Below, piece by piece: positions 1 to 6,145 of a stretch of DNA of 6,145 bases. Where the stretch lies: assembly GCA_946623485.1 (NCBI GenBank), contig CAMORF010000150.1, positions 1 through 6,145 on the forward strand. Reading direction: 5' to 3'. Each line of letters begins with the position of its first letter. Position 1 is the stretch's first letter. The notes beneath the pieces are model-generated. The model searched no databases and was not told where the DNA came from. It saw only the letters and a program-made list of their open reading frames with translations. Both the position numbers and the translations under genes were made by a program. This stretch comes from an uncultured Clostridia bacterium (GTDB taxonomy: Bacteria > Bacillota > Clostridia > Lachnospirales > Lachnospiraceae).

Positions 1-16
1 CTTCTTTGCTCTTTGG

Positions 17-43
17 CCAATGTCATTATCTAAATGACATTGG
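17..43. repeat. 11-bp perfect inverted repeat downstream of glgP
   Basis: CCAATGTCATT at 17-27 and AATGACATTGG at 33-43 are exact reverse complements around a five-base loop (ATCTA). It begins 22 bases past the glgP stop. A hairpin at the transcript 3' end is plausible, but no T run follows the stem on either strand (minus reads CCAAAGAGC; plus reads GCACCTGCC). It is therefore not a canonical intrinsic terminator. It may be a processing or stabilising hairpin, a protein binding site, or belong to the next gene beyond the window edge. Confidence 0.6.
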
Positions 44-65
44 GCACCTGCCGGCCTTCCTTTTT

Positions 66-2537
66 TTATTTTTCTTTCTTTTTCCCGTTTCCGAGAGGTT
101 CAAGATGCCAGATGGTATCGTTGTATTCCCTGATGGTCCGGTCTGAAGAGAAGATCCCGGACATCGCAGTATTGATCACTGCCATCTTCAGCCATTTGTC
201 CCTGTCTGCGTAGTCTGCGTTCAGCCTGCGCTGTGCCATGGAATAGGATCCGAAGTCCTTCAGCACAAAATAGCTGTCTCCCATGCTTCCCCAGCTTCCA
301 AGCAGCAGGCTGTGATACAGATCCTGCAGGGCGGCGGGATTTGCCGGCATCAGGGTTCCGTCAATCATCTGCGTCATCGCCAGGCGGATTTCCTGGTTCG
401 ACTCATAGATGCTCATCGGATTGTAGGTGTTTTCCCTGTACATATCGCGTACGGTGTCGCTTCTCATGCCGAAGATATAGATGTTATCCATCCCTACCTG
501 TTCGCTGATCTCCACATTCGCACCGTCCATCGTGCCGATGGTTACCGCGCCGTTCATCATGAATTTCATGTTGCCGGTTCCGCTGGCCTCTTTGCTTGCT
601 GTGGAGAGCTGCTCAGATACTTCAGCCGCGGGAATCAGCACCTCGGCGCTGCTTACATCATAGTTTTCCAGGAAAACCACCTGCAGCATCTTTCTGGCTC
701 TCGGATGCTTTTTAATCAGTTCACTCAAGGCACAGATCATCCGGATGACCTGCTTGGCGCGATAATACCCGGGACTTGCCTTTGCTCCGAAAATGAACAC
801 CCGGGGCTCCATTGTGAAGCTTTCATCGTTTACAATCCGGTTGTACAGGACAAGGATATGAAGCGCGTTAAGCATCTGCCGCTTGTATTCATGCAGCCGT
901 TTTGCCTGTACGTCGTAAATGAAGGAAGGATCCACGGAAACGCCCTGGCGTTCCTTCAGCATGGCAGAAAGGCGTTCCTTGTTCTGCTGCTTCACCTTCG
1001 CAAATTTCTCCCGGAAGGAAGCATCGTCCGCAAACGGCTTCAGAGCACTCAGTTTTTCCGGCTGCCTGATCCAGTCCTTACCGATGGCATCGCAAATCAG
1101 GTTTGTCAGTCCGGGGTTGCAGCTCATCAGCCAGCGGCGATGGGTAATTCCGTTTGTAATCGCGCTGAACTTCTCCGGCATCACCAGATTGAAATCGTGG
1201 AAGGTTTCATCCTTCAGGATCTGGCCGTGCAGCTGGCTTACGCCGTTCACGGAGTAGCTCATGGCCACACACATATTGGCCATATGCACGTTGTCGTAGC
1301 TGACAATAGCCATTCTGGCAATCCTGTCCCAGTCTCCCGGGAAGAAGTTCCAGAGACGTTCACACAGCCTGCGGTTCATCTCGCAAATAATCTGGTAAAC
1401 CCTGGGCAGCAGCTGCTGTACCATGTTCACCGGCCACTTTTCGAGAGCTTCCGCCATAATGGTGTGATTTGTATACGCGATGGTCTTTTGTACAATCGCG
1501 CTGGCCTCGTCCCATCCCAGGCCTTCCTCGTCGATCAGCAGCCGCATCAGCTCCGGAATCGCCATGCCGGGGTGTGTATCGTTGATATGAATGACCACCT
1601 TCTCCGGCAGTTTGCTCATATCATTTCCGTATTCACGTTTGTATTCCTTCAGGATGTACTGCAGGGACGCGCTTGTGAAGAAGTAATGCTGTTTCAGCCG
1701 CAGCATTTTCCCTTCGTAATGCCTGTCCTCAGGATACAGCACCTTGCTGATTGCTTCCGCAAGTTCAATTTCTTCAGATGCCTGCACATACCGTCCTTCA
1801 CCGAAGCTTCCCAGGTCCAGCTTCTTCGGGCTCCTGGCGGACCACATCCGCAGGGGATTCACCGCAACTGCATCGTATCCGACCACGGGCATGTCATAGG
1901 GTACTGCTTCAACGGTATAATAATCCCTGGGAATATAGCGCTTGACGCCGTCCACTTCACGCTCTTCAACGTATCCGCCGAAATGGACCTCGCAGGCATC
2001 CTCCATTACTGCCGTTTCCCAGACATTGCCGTTGTCCAGCCAGCTGTCAGGCATTTCCACCTGCTGGCCGTCCACAATTTTCTGGCGGAACAGGCCGTAT
2101 TCATAACGAATCGTGCAGCCCATGGCAGGCAGGTTCAGGCTGCTCAGGCTGTCCATGAAGCAGGCAGCCAGCCGGCCCAGTCCGCCGTTTCCCAGGCCGG
2201 GTTCCGGCTCTTCCTGCAGAATGTCTTTGATGTCAATTCCAAGCTCGCTCAGCGCTTCCTTGTATTCCTTCGTGGAAAGCAGATTGAGCATGTTGCAGTA
2301 CATGGCACGCCCCATCAGGAACTCCACGCTCAGGTAATAAAGGCGCTTCCCCTTCTGGCGTTTGCGAAGTTCGCGGGATGTAACCACTTTCTGCATAATC
2401 TGGTCACGTACCGTAACTGCAACCGCACGGTAAATCTGCGCCTTGGATGCCTCTTCGATCGTTAATCCGTTATAACGCTGGATTTTACCGACAATCGCAT
2501 TTTTTATGGATTCCTTGTCGAACTTGGTTGCTGGCAT
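66..2537 (-). CDS. glgP: Glycogen/maltodextrin phosphorylase (GT35 family, PLP-dependent)
   Basis: The enzyme releases glucose 1-phosphate from the non-reducing ends of glycogen or maltodextrins using inorganic phosphate and pyridoxal 5'-phosphate. The product is 823 residues, full length for the family. Conserved blocks in order: YYLSVEFLMGRAM (67-79); the glycine-rich GLGNGGLGRLAACFMDS (114-130); HINDTHP (317-323) and AYTNHT (354-359); SYDNVHMA and ITNGITHRRWL; KRLHEYKRQ (546-554), the phosphate-site segment; and EASGTGNMKFMMNGA, in which Lys658 is the expected PLP-linked lysine, followed by MDGANVEI. The N-terminus lacks the extension that carries the regulatory phosphoserine of animal phosphorylases. 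The C-terminus is a short lysine-rich tail. The start is fixed by AGGAGG six bases upstream, and a promoter lies in the preceding gap. No other glycogen gene is adjacent in the window, and sequence alone does not separate glycogen from maltodextrin preference. The gene is intact; glgP is used here in the broad sense and malP is possible. Confidence 0.97.
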   Translation of the reverse strand: MPATKFDKESIKNAIVGKIQRYNGLTIEEASKAQIYRAVAVTVRDQIMQKVVTSRELRKRQKGKRLYYLSVEFLMGRAMYCNMLNLLSTKEYKEALSELGIDIKDILQEEPEPGLGNGGLGRLAACFMDSLSSLNLPAMGCTIRYEYGLFRQKIVDGQQVEMPDSWLDNGNVWETAVMEDACEVHFGGYVEEREVDGVKRYIPRDYYTVEAVPYDMPVVGYDAVAVNPLRMWSARSPKKLDLGSFGEGRYVQASEEIELAEAISKVLYPEDRHYEGKMLRLKQHYFFTSASLQYILKEYKREYGNDMSKLPEKVVIHINDTHPGMAIPELMRLLIDEEGLGWDEASAIVQKTIAYTNHTIMAEALEKWPVNMVQQLLPRVYQIICEMNRRLCERLWNFFPGDWDRIARMAIVSYDNVHMANMCVAMSYSVNGVSQLHGQILKDETFHDFNLVMPEKFSAITNGITHRRWLMSCNPGLTNLICDAIGKDWIRQPEKLSALKPFADDASFREKFAKVKQQNKERLSAMLKERQGVSVDPSFIYDVQAKRLHEYKRQMLNALHILVLYNRIVNDESFTMEPRVFIFGAKASPGYYRAKQVIRMICALSELIKKHPRARKMLQVVFLENYDVSSAEVLIPAAEVSEQLSTASKEASGTGNMKFMMNGAVTIGTMDGANVEISEQVGMDNIYIFGMRSDTVRDMYRENTYNPMSIYESNQEIRLAMTQMIDGTLMPANPAALQDLYHSLLLGSWGSMGDSYFVLKDFGSYSMAQRRLNADYADRDKWLKMAVINTAMSGIFSSDRTIREYNDTIWHLEPLGNGKKKEK

Positions 2538-2543
2538 ACTGTT

Positions 2544-2549
2544 CCTCCT
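2544..2549 (-). promoter_or_regulatory. Ribosome binding site of glgP
   Basis: A full-consensus AGGAGG on the minus strand, six bases before the ATG at 2537. It fixes the glgP start and predicts efficient translation. Confidence 0.9.
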
Positions 2550-2591
2550 AAGATCTTTCAGCGTTTGCCCCGATAATTTACAGGCCTCAAG

Positions 2592-2621
2592 ATTATATCA
2601 TTACCAGCCTTACTCACGCAA
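2592..2621 (-). promoter_or_regulatory. Putative promoter of glgP (extended -10)
   Basis: The minus strand reads TGATATAAT at 2600-2592, a perfect sigma-70-type TATAAT preceded by an extended -10 TGn. A weak -35, TTGCGT (2621-2616, three consensus matches), stands 18 bases upstream. Transcription would begin near 2585, giving a leader of about 48 bases before the glgP ATG, too short for a usual riboswitch. The promoter makes glgP at least partly independent of the infB-ribF operon. Confidence 0.65.
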
Positions 2622-2624
2622 GGC
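2607..2624. repeat. Short inverted repeat overlapping the glgP promoter region
   Basis: GCCTT at 2607-2611 and AAGGC at 2620-2624 form a five-pair stem with an eight-base loop. It abuts the 2625-2639 palindrome and covers the putative -35 of glgP. There is no T run beside it. A repeat this short can occur by chance. Confidence 0.25.
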
Positions 2625-2639
2625 AACGGACTGTCCGTT
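2625..2639. repeat. 15-bp palindrome between ribF and glgP
   Basis: AACGGACTGTCCGTT is a perfect inverted repeat about a single central base. As RNA it can form a six-pair stem with a three-base loop. A run of five T (2638-2642) follows on the plus strand only; on the minus strand, the direction of both flanking genes, the stem is followed by GCCTTGC, so a minus-strand intrinsic terminator for the ribF operon would be weak. It lies just upstream of the putative -35 of glgP, which also fits a regulator binding site. Which role is real cannot be decided from one sequence. Confidence 0.45.
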
Positions 2640-2662
2640 TTTCCACCATCTTTGCCATTTTG

Positions 2663-3226
2663 CTATTGTTCTCTCCAGGAATGACCGAGCATTTCTTCCG
2701 CCTCATGCTGATTGCCCTCCCGAAGCTTTTCCCTGATCAGGGTGGAGGAAATAATGTCTCCGGCATTCGTACGCACCGGCTGAACGATCATGACATCGTA
2801 TCCGTACTTTATACCGTCCTGCTTCAGGAGGTCCGCATCTCCCCTCCCGCCTTTGCCGAAGCTGTAATTCCATCCCGCAACAACCGCCCTCAGATCCATC
2901 ATTTCCCGCAGCATTCCCAGGAAGGATTCAGGCTCCATATCTGCCAGTTCCCGCGTAAATGTCAGCAGCTGAAGCTCATCCACGCCATACTTCTCCATCA
3001 GGCGGATTTTCTCCGGAATATCCGTCAACTGCTTTGGTGCCGACGCGGATCGCAGCACTTCCAGGGGATGCCGGTCAAAGGAAACCGCCCGCAGCAGTAT
3101 GTTATGCTCCGTTGCGTATTTTTTGCCGACTTTTAACAATTCCTGATGTCCCTTGTGAACCCCGTCAAATGTTCCCAGTACCGCAACCCTTGCGCCGGCT
3201 CTCTTTCCGTTGTCAACCAGTATCAT
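2663..3226 (-). CDS. ribF: FAD synthetase (FMN adenylyltransferase) domain protein, RibF lacking the riboflavin kinase domain
   Basis: The product adenylylates FMN with ATP to give FAD. Bacterial RibF is normally about 310 residues, an N-terminal FMN adenylyltransferase joined to a C-terminal riboflavin kinase. This one has only 187. Adenylyltransferase features are the nucleotide-binding LGTFDGVHKGH (17-27), SFDRHPLEVL (49-58), GWNYSFGKGGRGD (118-130; the family more often has Asp at 120, here Asn) and ISSTLIR (159-165). The chain ends MLGHSWREQ, about where the linker to the kinase domain would begin, at a TAG (2665-2663). Neither remaining frame downstream resembles a kinase domain, and only 125 bp remain before glgP. 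The start is ATG at 3226 with AGGAG six bases upstream, one base after the truB stop; an upstream Met at 3280 would overlap truB and is rejected. Family assignment is strong. The kinase step must come from another gene if this organism makes FMN itself. Confidence 0.9.
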   Translation of the reverse strand: MILVDNGKRAGARVAVLGTFDGVHKGHQELLKVGKKYATEHNILLRAVSFDRHPLEVLRSASAPKQLTDIPEKIRLMEKYGVDELQLLTFTRELADMEPESFLGMLREMMDLRAVVAGWNYSFGKGGRGDADLLKQDGIKYGYDVMIVQPVRTNAGDIISSTLIREKLREGNQHEAEEMLGHSWREQ

Positions 3227-3227
3227 G

Positions 3228-4148
3228 TCAATCTCCTGCTGCCGTTTTTTCCCGGACTGGTTCCGGTGAAATCTGCACATTCCAGACCAGTGAATCCGCG
3301 CTCCGATGCATGATGCCCCAGAAGACGCCGTTCAGGTAAACCCTGAGATATTCCGTCTCTTCCGGCAGGTCGCCGGAAATAATCTCCGCAGGAATCTTTG
3401 CGCCTGACGCCACTTGCCTGGCAAACTTTCCCGGGATTTCCACCGCCCGCAGATGCCGGATGGGATAATCCGAGGGAAGCATTCGTGCGGCCAGGTTTCC
3501 GGATGAGGCAAGTTCCCTGGCCTCGTCAAGGGTAAGTCCGGTATCCATGGTAAACACGCCGCTTCTGGTCCGGACAAGGCTTCGCATGTGCGCAGGGCAT
3601 CCGCACTTTTTGCCGAGATCGTCGCACAGTGTCCGGATGTAGGTTCCCTTTCCGCAGCAAACTCGAAGCGCCACGCCGTGCTCAGGTTCAATTCCTTTTA
3701 CTTCGATGCTGTTTACCGTAACAATTCTCTCAGGAACTTCCACCGTTTCCCCTCTCCGGGCTCTGGTGTAAAGAGGGGTGCCTCCGATTTTGATGGCACT
3801 GAACATGCTTGGCGTCTGGCGGATTTCCCCCGTCAGCTCCGAAGCTTTTTCCCGGATGAGCTCCAGGTCAGGATACCGGTCTCCTGTTTCCAGCACCGTT
3901 CCCGTAGCATCCTGGGTATCCGTTCGGCTGCCAAACGCGCAGACCGCCTCGTACTCCTTTTCTTTATCCACCAGATAGTCGAAAAGCCGCGTGGCCTTCC
4001 CGACCATAATGGGAAGTACACCTGCGGCTTCCGGATCCAGCGTGCCGGCATGACCTGTACGCTTTTCTCCCGTCAGGCGTCTCATCACGGCAACAACAGC
4101 CGCGCTGGACATCCCTGTGGGCTTCAGTATATTGAAAAATCCGTTCAT
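3228..4148 (-). CDS. truB: tRNA pseudouridine(55) synthase TruB
   Basis: TruB isomerises uridine 55 in the T-loop of almost all elongator tRNAs to pseudouridine, and also acts as a tRNA folding chaperone. The product is 306 residues, a normal bacterial length. The N-terminus GFFNILKPTGMSS leads to the catalytic motif GHAGTLDPEAAGVLP (32-46), with Asp38 as the expected nucleophile. KEKEYEA (62-68) and the TDTQDATG segment (76-83) follow, then QTPSMFSAIKIGGTPLY (111-127) and the GKGTYIRTL motif (166-174). The last ~80 residues form the small C-terminal PUA-like region, with YLRVYLNGVFWG. The ATG at 4148 overlaps the nrnA TGA in an ATGA arrangement. There is no well-placed Shine-Dalgarno: the nearest GAGGAG is 17 bases away and a GGAAG is only one base away. 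Translation therefore probably depends on ribosomes finishing nrnA. The gene ends one base before the ribF start. Confidence 0.97.
   Translation of the reverse strand: MNGFFNILKPTGMSSAAVVAVMRRLTGEKRTGHAGTLDPEAAGVLPIMVGKATRLFDYLVDKEKEYEAVCAFGSRTDTQDATGTVLETGDRYPDLELIREKASELTGEIRQTPSMFSAIKIGGTPLYTRARRGETVEVPERIVTVNSIEVKGIEPEHGVALRVCCGKGTYIRTLCDDLGKKCGCPAHMRSLVRTRSGVFTMDTGLTLDEARELASSGNLAARMLPSDYPIRHLRAVEIPGKFARQVASGAKIPAEIISGDLPEETEYLRVYLNGVFWGIMHRSADSLVWNVQISPEPVREKTAAGD
3233..3237 (-). promoter_or_regulatory. Ribosome binding site of ribF
   Basis: AGGAG on the minus strand, six bases before the ATG at 3226 and inside the last truB codons. It supports the 3226 start, which gives the protein a short N-terminus directly before the conserved GTFDGVH motif. 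Confidence 0.75.
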
Positions 4149-5131
4149 TCTTCCAGACTCTTCTGCTCCTCTTCCATTGCGGCAAGAACCATCTCCACTG
4201 CCTCGTTCAATCCGTTATACAGGGTAAGCCCTGCTGCCTGCGGATGGCCGCCGCCTCCAAACCGTTCCGCTATATTGTTTACCGTACAGGGATCCAATGC
4301 ACGCAGGCTGAACTTGATTTCTCCCTTTTCCGTCTCCCGTGCCAGCATGGCCATCTTTGTTCCCGTGGTATACAGTCCGTAATCAACAATGGTGTCTGCA
4401 TGCTCACTCAGTGCACCCGTTTCCAGGAAGTCCTCCCTGGTCAGCTTCATCACCGCAATCTTTCCGTTCCCGCAGAAGGTGAGACTGTTCAGGGCTTTGC
4501 CCAGCAGTTTCACCTGTTCCCTGCTTTTTTCACGGAAAAGGATCCGGTTCAGTTTTGCCAGCGGAAGGTCATGATGCATCAGTTCGCTCATCAGGTGGAA
4601 AACTTCCGCGTTCGTATAGGAAAAGGAGAAATTTCCTGTATCCGTACTGATTCCCGTATAAAGGCAGATCGCAATCTCGCGGGTCATGGGAACGTTCAGG
4701 AAATCCATCTGCTCCCGGATCATAACACAGGTAGCGGGTGAATTTCCGTCCACACTGTTCACCTGCATATACTGCGGATTGGTGGAGTGATGGTCAATCT
4801 GGGCCGTCATCCTGCTCTGTGCCATAAGCCCGTCGGCTGATCCCATCCGTTTCCTGTCGCTGACATCCACCGCAAGCATCAGGTCAAAAGGTCCCTCTTT
4901 TCCGGTCGGAACACGGAAAAGATCAACCGCCGGCAGAAAGCTCAGGGAATCCGGAATCTTTCCGTCACAGAAAAGAGCCACGTCCTTGTTCAGTTTCCTG
5001 AGAATCAGATACATCGCTGTCGCAGCGCCAAGCGTATCCCCGTCCGGATTGATGTGGCTCACTACTGCAATCGTGTTCGCTTCCTGAATGCAGCGGGCTA
5101 CAGCCTCAGGATTCCTTCTTAATGGCTCCAT
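4145..5131 (-). CDS. nrnA: DHH/DHHA1-family phosphoesterase, NrnA-like (oligoribonuclease / pAp phosphatase)
   Basis: This is a cytoplasmic metal-dependent phosphoesterase of the DHH superfamily. NrnA proteins degrade RNA of a few nucleotides and/or dephosphorylate 3'-phosphoadenosine 5'-phosphate; some also cleave pGpG. The product is 328 residues, close to the usual 310-330. DHH motif I is SHINPDGDTLG (25-35), motif II AVDVSD (87-92), the namesake DHH is QIDHHS (111-116), and motif IV is STDTGNF (162-168). The C-terminal DHHA1 domain carries the substrate-binding RFGGGGHPQAAG (290-301). All expected metal-ligand Asp/His positions are present. The start is ATG at 5131 with GGAGG nine bases upstream; an upstream in-frame Met (5188) would add a basic stretch out of rbfA frame and is rejected. 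The start lies 26 bases inside rbfA, and the stop overlaps the truB start as ATGA. The family is certain; which substrate dominates cannot be read from sequence. Confidence 0.94.
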   Translation of the reverse strand: MEPLRRNPEAVARCIQEANTIAVVSHINPDGDTLGAATAMYLILRKLNKDVALFCDGKIPDSLSFLPAVDLFRVPTGKEGPFDLMLAVDVSDRKRMGSADGLMAQSRMTAQIDHHSTNPQYMQVNSVDGNSPATCVMIREQMDFLNVPMTREIAICLYTGISTDTGNFSFSYTNAEVFHLMSELMHHDLPLAKLNRILFREKSREQVKLLGKALNSLTFCGNGKIAVMKLTREDFLETGALSEHADTIVDYGLYTTGTKMAMLARETEKGEIKFSLRALDPCTVNNIAERFGGGGHPQAAGLTLYNGLNEAVEMVLAAMEEEQKSLEE

Positions 5132-5489
5132 CCTCTTTTTCCTCCACTTTCGCCGCATCCGCCAGCACTTTGGCAATATGTACGCCATATTCTATATTCT
5201 TGTCACTGACGAATATCAATTCAGGTGTATAGCGAATGATCATCCTCTTGCCGAGGGAACGGCGGATGAAACCCCGGGCGCTTTTCAGCGCCTCCATCAG
5301 GCTGTCCCGCCGGTCTTCCTCCAGCACACTTACGTATATCTTTGCAAAGCGCAGATCTCCCGTTACCTCTGCCCGGGTAACTGAGAAGGTCCCGCTGATC
5401 CTCGGATCGCCAAGCTCTTCCCGGATAATGGCATCCACTTCCCGGCGCACTTCCTCCGAGATCCTGTCAATTCTCTGATAGCTGCTCAT
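5106..5489 (-). CDS. rbfA: 30S ribosome-binding factor RbfA
   Basis: RbfA is a small single-domain KH-fold protein that binds the 30S subunit during late maturation and helps 16S rRNA 5'-end processing, notably in the cold. The product is 127 residues, the usual length. Recognisable family segments are RIDRISEEVRREVDAIIREEL near the N-terminus, then DPRISG, VTRAEVTGDLRFAKIYVSVL in the middle, and ALKSARGFIRRSLGKRM followed by RYTPELIFVSDKNIEYG toward the C-terminus. The start is ATG at 5489, which overlaps the infB TGA by one base. An in-frame Met 10 codons upstream (5519) would add residues unlike the family and sits deep inside infB, so it is rejected. A GGAGGAG at 5507-5501, inside the last infB codons, serves as ribosome binding site. 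The lysine/glutamate-rich tail is coded where nrnA begins; the last 26 bases overlap nrnA in another frame. Confidence 0.96.
   Translation of the reverse strand: MSSYQRIDRISEEVRREVDAIIREELGDPRISGTFSVTRAEVTGDLRFAKIYVSVLEEDRRDSLMEALKSARGFIRRSLGKRMIIRYTPELIFVSDKNIEYGVHIAKVLADAAKVEEKEDGAIKKES
5141..5145 (-). promoter_or_regulatory. Ribosome binding site of nrnA
   Basis: GGAGG on the minus strand, nine bases before the ATG at 5131 and located inside the 3' end of rbfA. It decides the nrnA start in favour of 5131 rather than the upstream in-frame ATG at 5188. Confidence 0.8.
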
Positions 5490-6145
5490 CAGCGCGGAAT
5501 CTCCTCCATAATGTAGCACTCAACGATATCGCCTTCCTTGATATCATTGTGGCCTTCCAGGCTCATGCCGCATTCGTAGCCCGCCGCCATTTCCTTGACA
5601 TCGTCCTTCAGGTGGCGCAGGCTGCTCAGCTTGCCTTCATGAACCACAACATTGTCACGCAGCAGCCGGACAAGGGCGTTACGCTGCACCTTCCCGTCTG
5701 TCACATAGCAACCGGCGATAATGCCTGCTCCGGTGATCTTGAATACATTGCGCACTTCCGCATGTCCCAGCAGCACTTCCTTGTACTCCGGCTCGAGCAT
5801 GCCCTTCATGGCAAGTTCCATATCCTCAATCGCCTTGTAAATAACCGTATAAAGGCGCACATCCACTTTCGCCTTCTCCGCCGCCTCCCGTGCGGAAGCA
5901 TCCGGACGGATGTTGAAGCCGATAATGATGGCATTGAATGCAGAAGCCAGGTTAACGTCGTCCTTTGTGATTGCGCCGGCCGCACTGTGGAGCACGCGGA
6001 TCTTTACCTCATCGCTGCTCAGTTTCTCCATAGCCTGCTTTACAGCCTCTACAGAGCCCTGTACATCCGCTTTGATAATCAGGTTCAGCGTAGTTACCTT
6101 GCCCGCCTCAATGCAGGAGAACAGGATTTCCATCCTCATCTTGGC
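5489..6145 (-). CDS. infB: Translation initiation factor IF-2, C-terminal part (5' end outside window)
   Basis: IF2 is the cytoplasmic GTPase that brings fMet-tRNA to the 30S subunit and promotes subunit joining. Only the last 218 residues are here; the reading frame runs open through the window edge (codons for A-K precede the first Met at 6139), so that Met is internal and not a start. The G domain and domain II lie outside the window. The visible part begins with the domain III core, with [16 protein letters not shown], then [13 protein letters not shown] and [13 protein letters not shown]. It continues into the C-terminal beta-barrel that binds fMet-tRNA, with [41 protein letters not shown] and [10 protein letters not shown]. 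The protein ends MEEIPR and a TGA at 5491-5489, a normal IF2 terminus. The stop shares its A with the rbfA ATG (TGATG). The family match is very strong; nothing looks degraded. Confidence 0.98.
   Translation of the reverse strand, partial: AKMRMEILFSCIEAGKVTTLNLIIKADVQGSVEAVKQAMEKLSSDEVKIRVLHSAAGAITKDDVNLASAFNAIIIGFNIRPDASAREAAEKAKVDVRLYTVIYKAIEDMELAMKGMLEPEYKEVLLGHAEVRNVFKITGAGIIAGCYVTDGKVQRNALVRLLRDNVVVHEGKLSSLRHLKDDVKEMAAGYECGMSLEGHNDIKEGDIVECYIMEEIPR
5501..5507 (-). promoter_or_regulatory. Ribosome binding site of rbfA
   Basis: The minus strand reads GGAGGAG here, 11 bases before the ATG at 5489. It lies within the codons for the infB C-terminal MEEI. It supports the 5489 start over the upstream Met at 5519, and fits translational coupling to infB. 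Confidence 0.75.

Noticed and set aside
312..2465. A 717-codon open frame on the plus strand, antisense to glgP.
   Set aside because: It is codon-for-codon in register with glgP, so its stops correspond to sense TTA, CTA and TCA. Their absence over this stretch reflects glgP codon bias against those three codons. The translation is rich in His and Cys, resembles no known family, and I noted no ribosome binding site for it.
2538..2662. A frameshifted remnant of the riboflavin kinase domain after ribF.
   Set aside because: The three minus-strand frames were read after the ribF stop; none shows the kinase G-x-P-T-A-N type motif, and the space is far too short for the domain.
3226..3280. Upstream in-frame start for ribF adding 18 residues.
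   Set aside because: It would overlap truB by 53 bases, and the downstream ATG at 3226 has AGGAG at six bases.
3588..4382. A 264-codon open frame on the plus strand across truB and nrnA.
   Set aside because: It is antisense to two clearly real genes and spans their junction. Its translation shows no recognisable domain.
5131..5188. Upstream in-frame start for nrnA adding 19 basic residues.
   Set aside because: It would lie well inside rbfA, the extra residues come from out-of-frame rbfA sequence, and the 5131 ATG has a well-spaced GGAGG.
5489..5519. Upstream in-frame start for rbfA adding 10 residues.
   Set aside because: The added residues are not family-like and lie inside infB; the 5489 ATG has a GGAGGAG and the typical TGATG junction.
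3228..6145. Possible novel system hidden in the operon.
   Set aside because: Every gene here is a full match to a well-known family in a well-known order, with no unexplained space between them.

Overview
All six genes in this window lie on the minus strand, so transcription runs from high to low coordinates. Five of them form the 3' part of the translation and RNA-metabolism operon of Firmicutes: infB (3' end only), rbfA, an nrnA-type DHH phosphoesterase, truB and a short ribF. The sixth, glgP (glycogen/maltodextrin phosphorylase), follows under what looks like its own promoter. The gene order infB-rbfA-nrnA-truB-ribF, the strong AGGAGG-type ribosome binding sites and the moderately GC-rich coding sequence suggest a Bacillota, probably class Clostridia, anaerobe. 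That placement is an inference; no 16S or lineage-specific marker is present.

Layout in transcription order: infB C-terminal part (6145-5489, cut by the window edge); rbfA (5489-5106); nrnA (5131-4145); truB (4148-3228); ribF (3226-2663); a 125-bp intergenic region with a 15-bp palindrome, a small hairpin and an extended -10 promoter; glgP (2537-66); and a 65-bp tail with an 11-bp perfect inverted repeat (17-43). The five operon genes are packed with a one-base TGATG overlap, a 26-base overlap, an ATGA overlap and a one-base gap, so translational coupling is likely throughout.

How the genes work together: IF2 and RbfA act in initiation and 30S maturation, TruB makes pseudouridine 55 in tRNA, and NrnA clears short oligoribonucleotides and/or dephosphorylates pAp. 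RibF makes FAD from FMN. GlgP is a separate carbon-storage function and sits next to the position where many Firmicutes have rpsO-pnp after ribF.

The main oddity is that ribF encodes only the FMN adenylyltransferase domain; the riboflavin kinase domain of the usual bifunctional protein is absent and there is no room for it before glgP. I saw no mobile element, CRISPR array, RNA gene or evidence of a novel system. This is essentially an ordinary housekeeping region. Intergenic DNA totals only about 190 bp, and no gene-free stretch reaches 300 bp.
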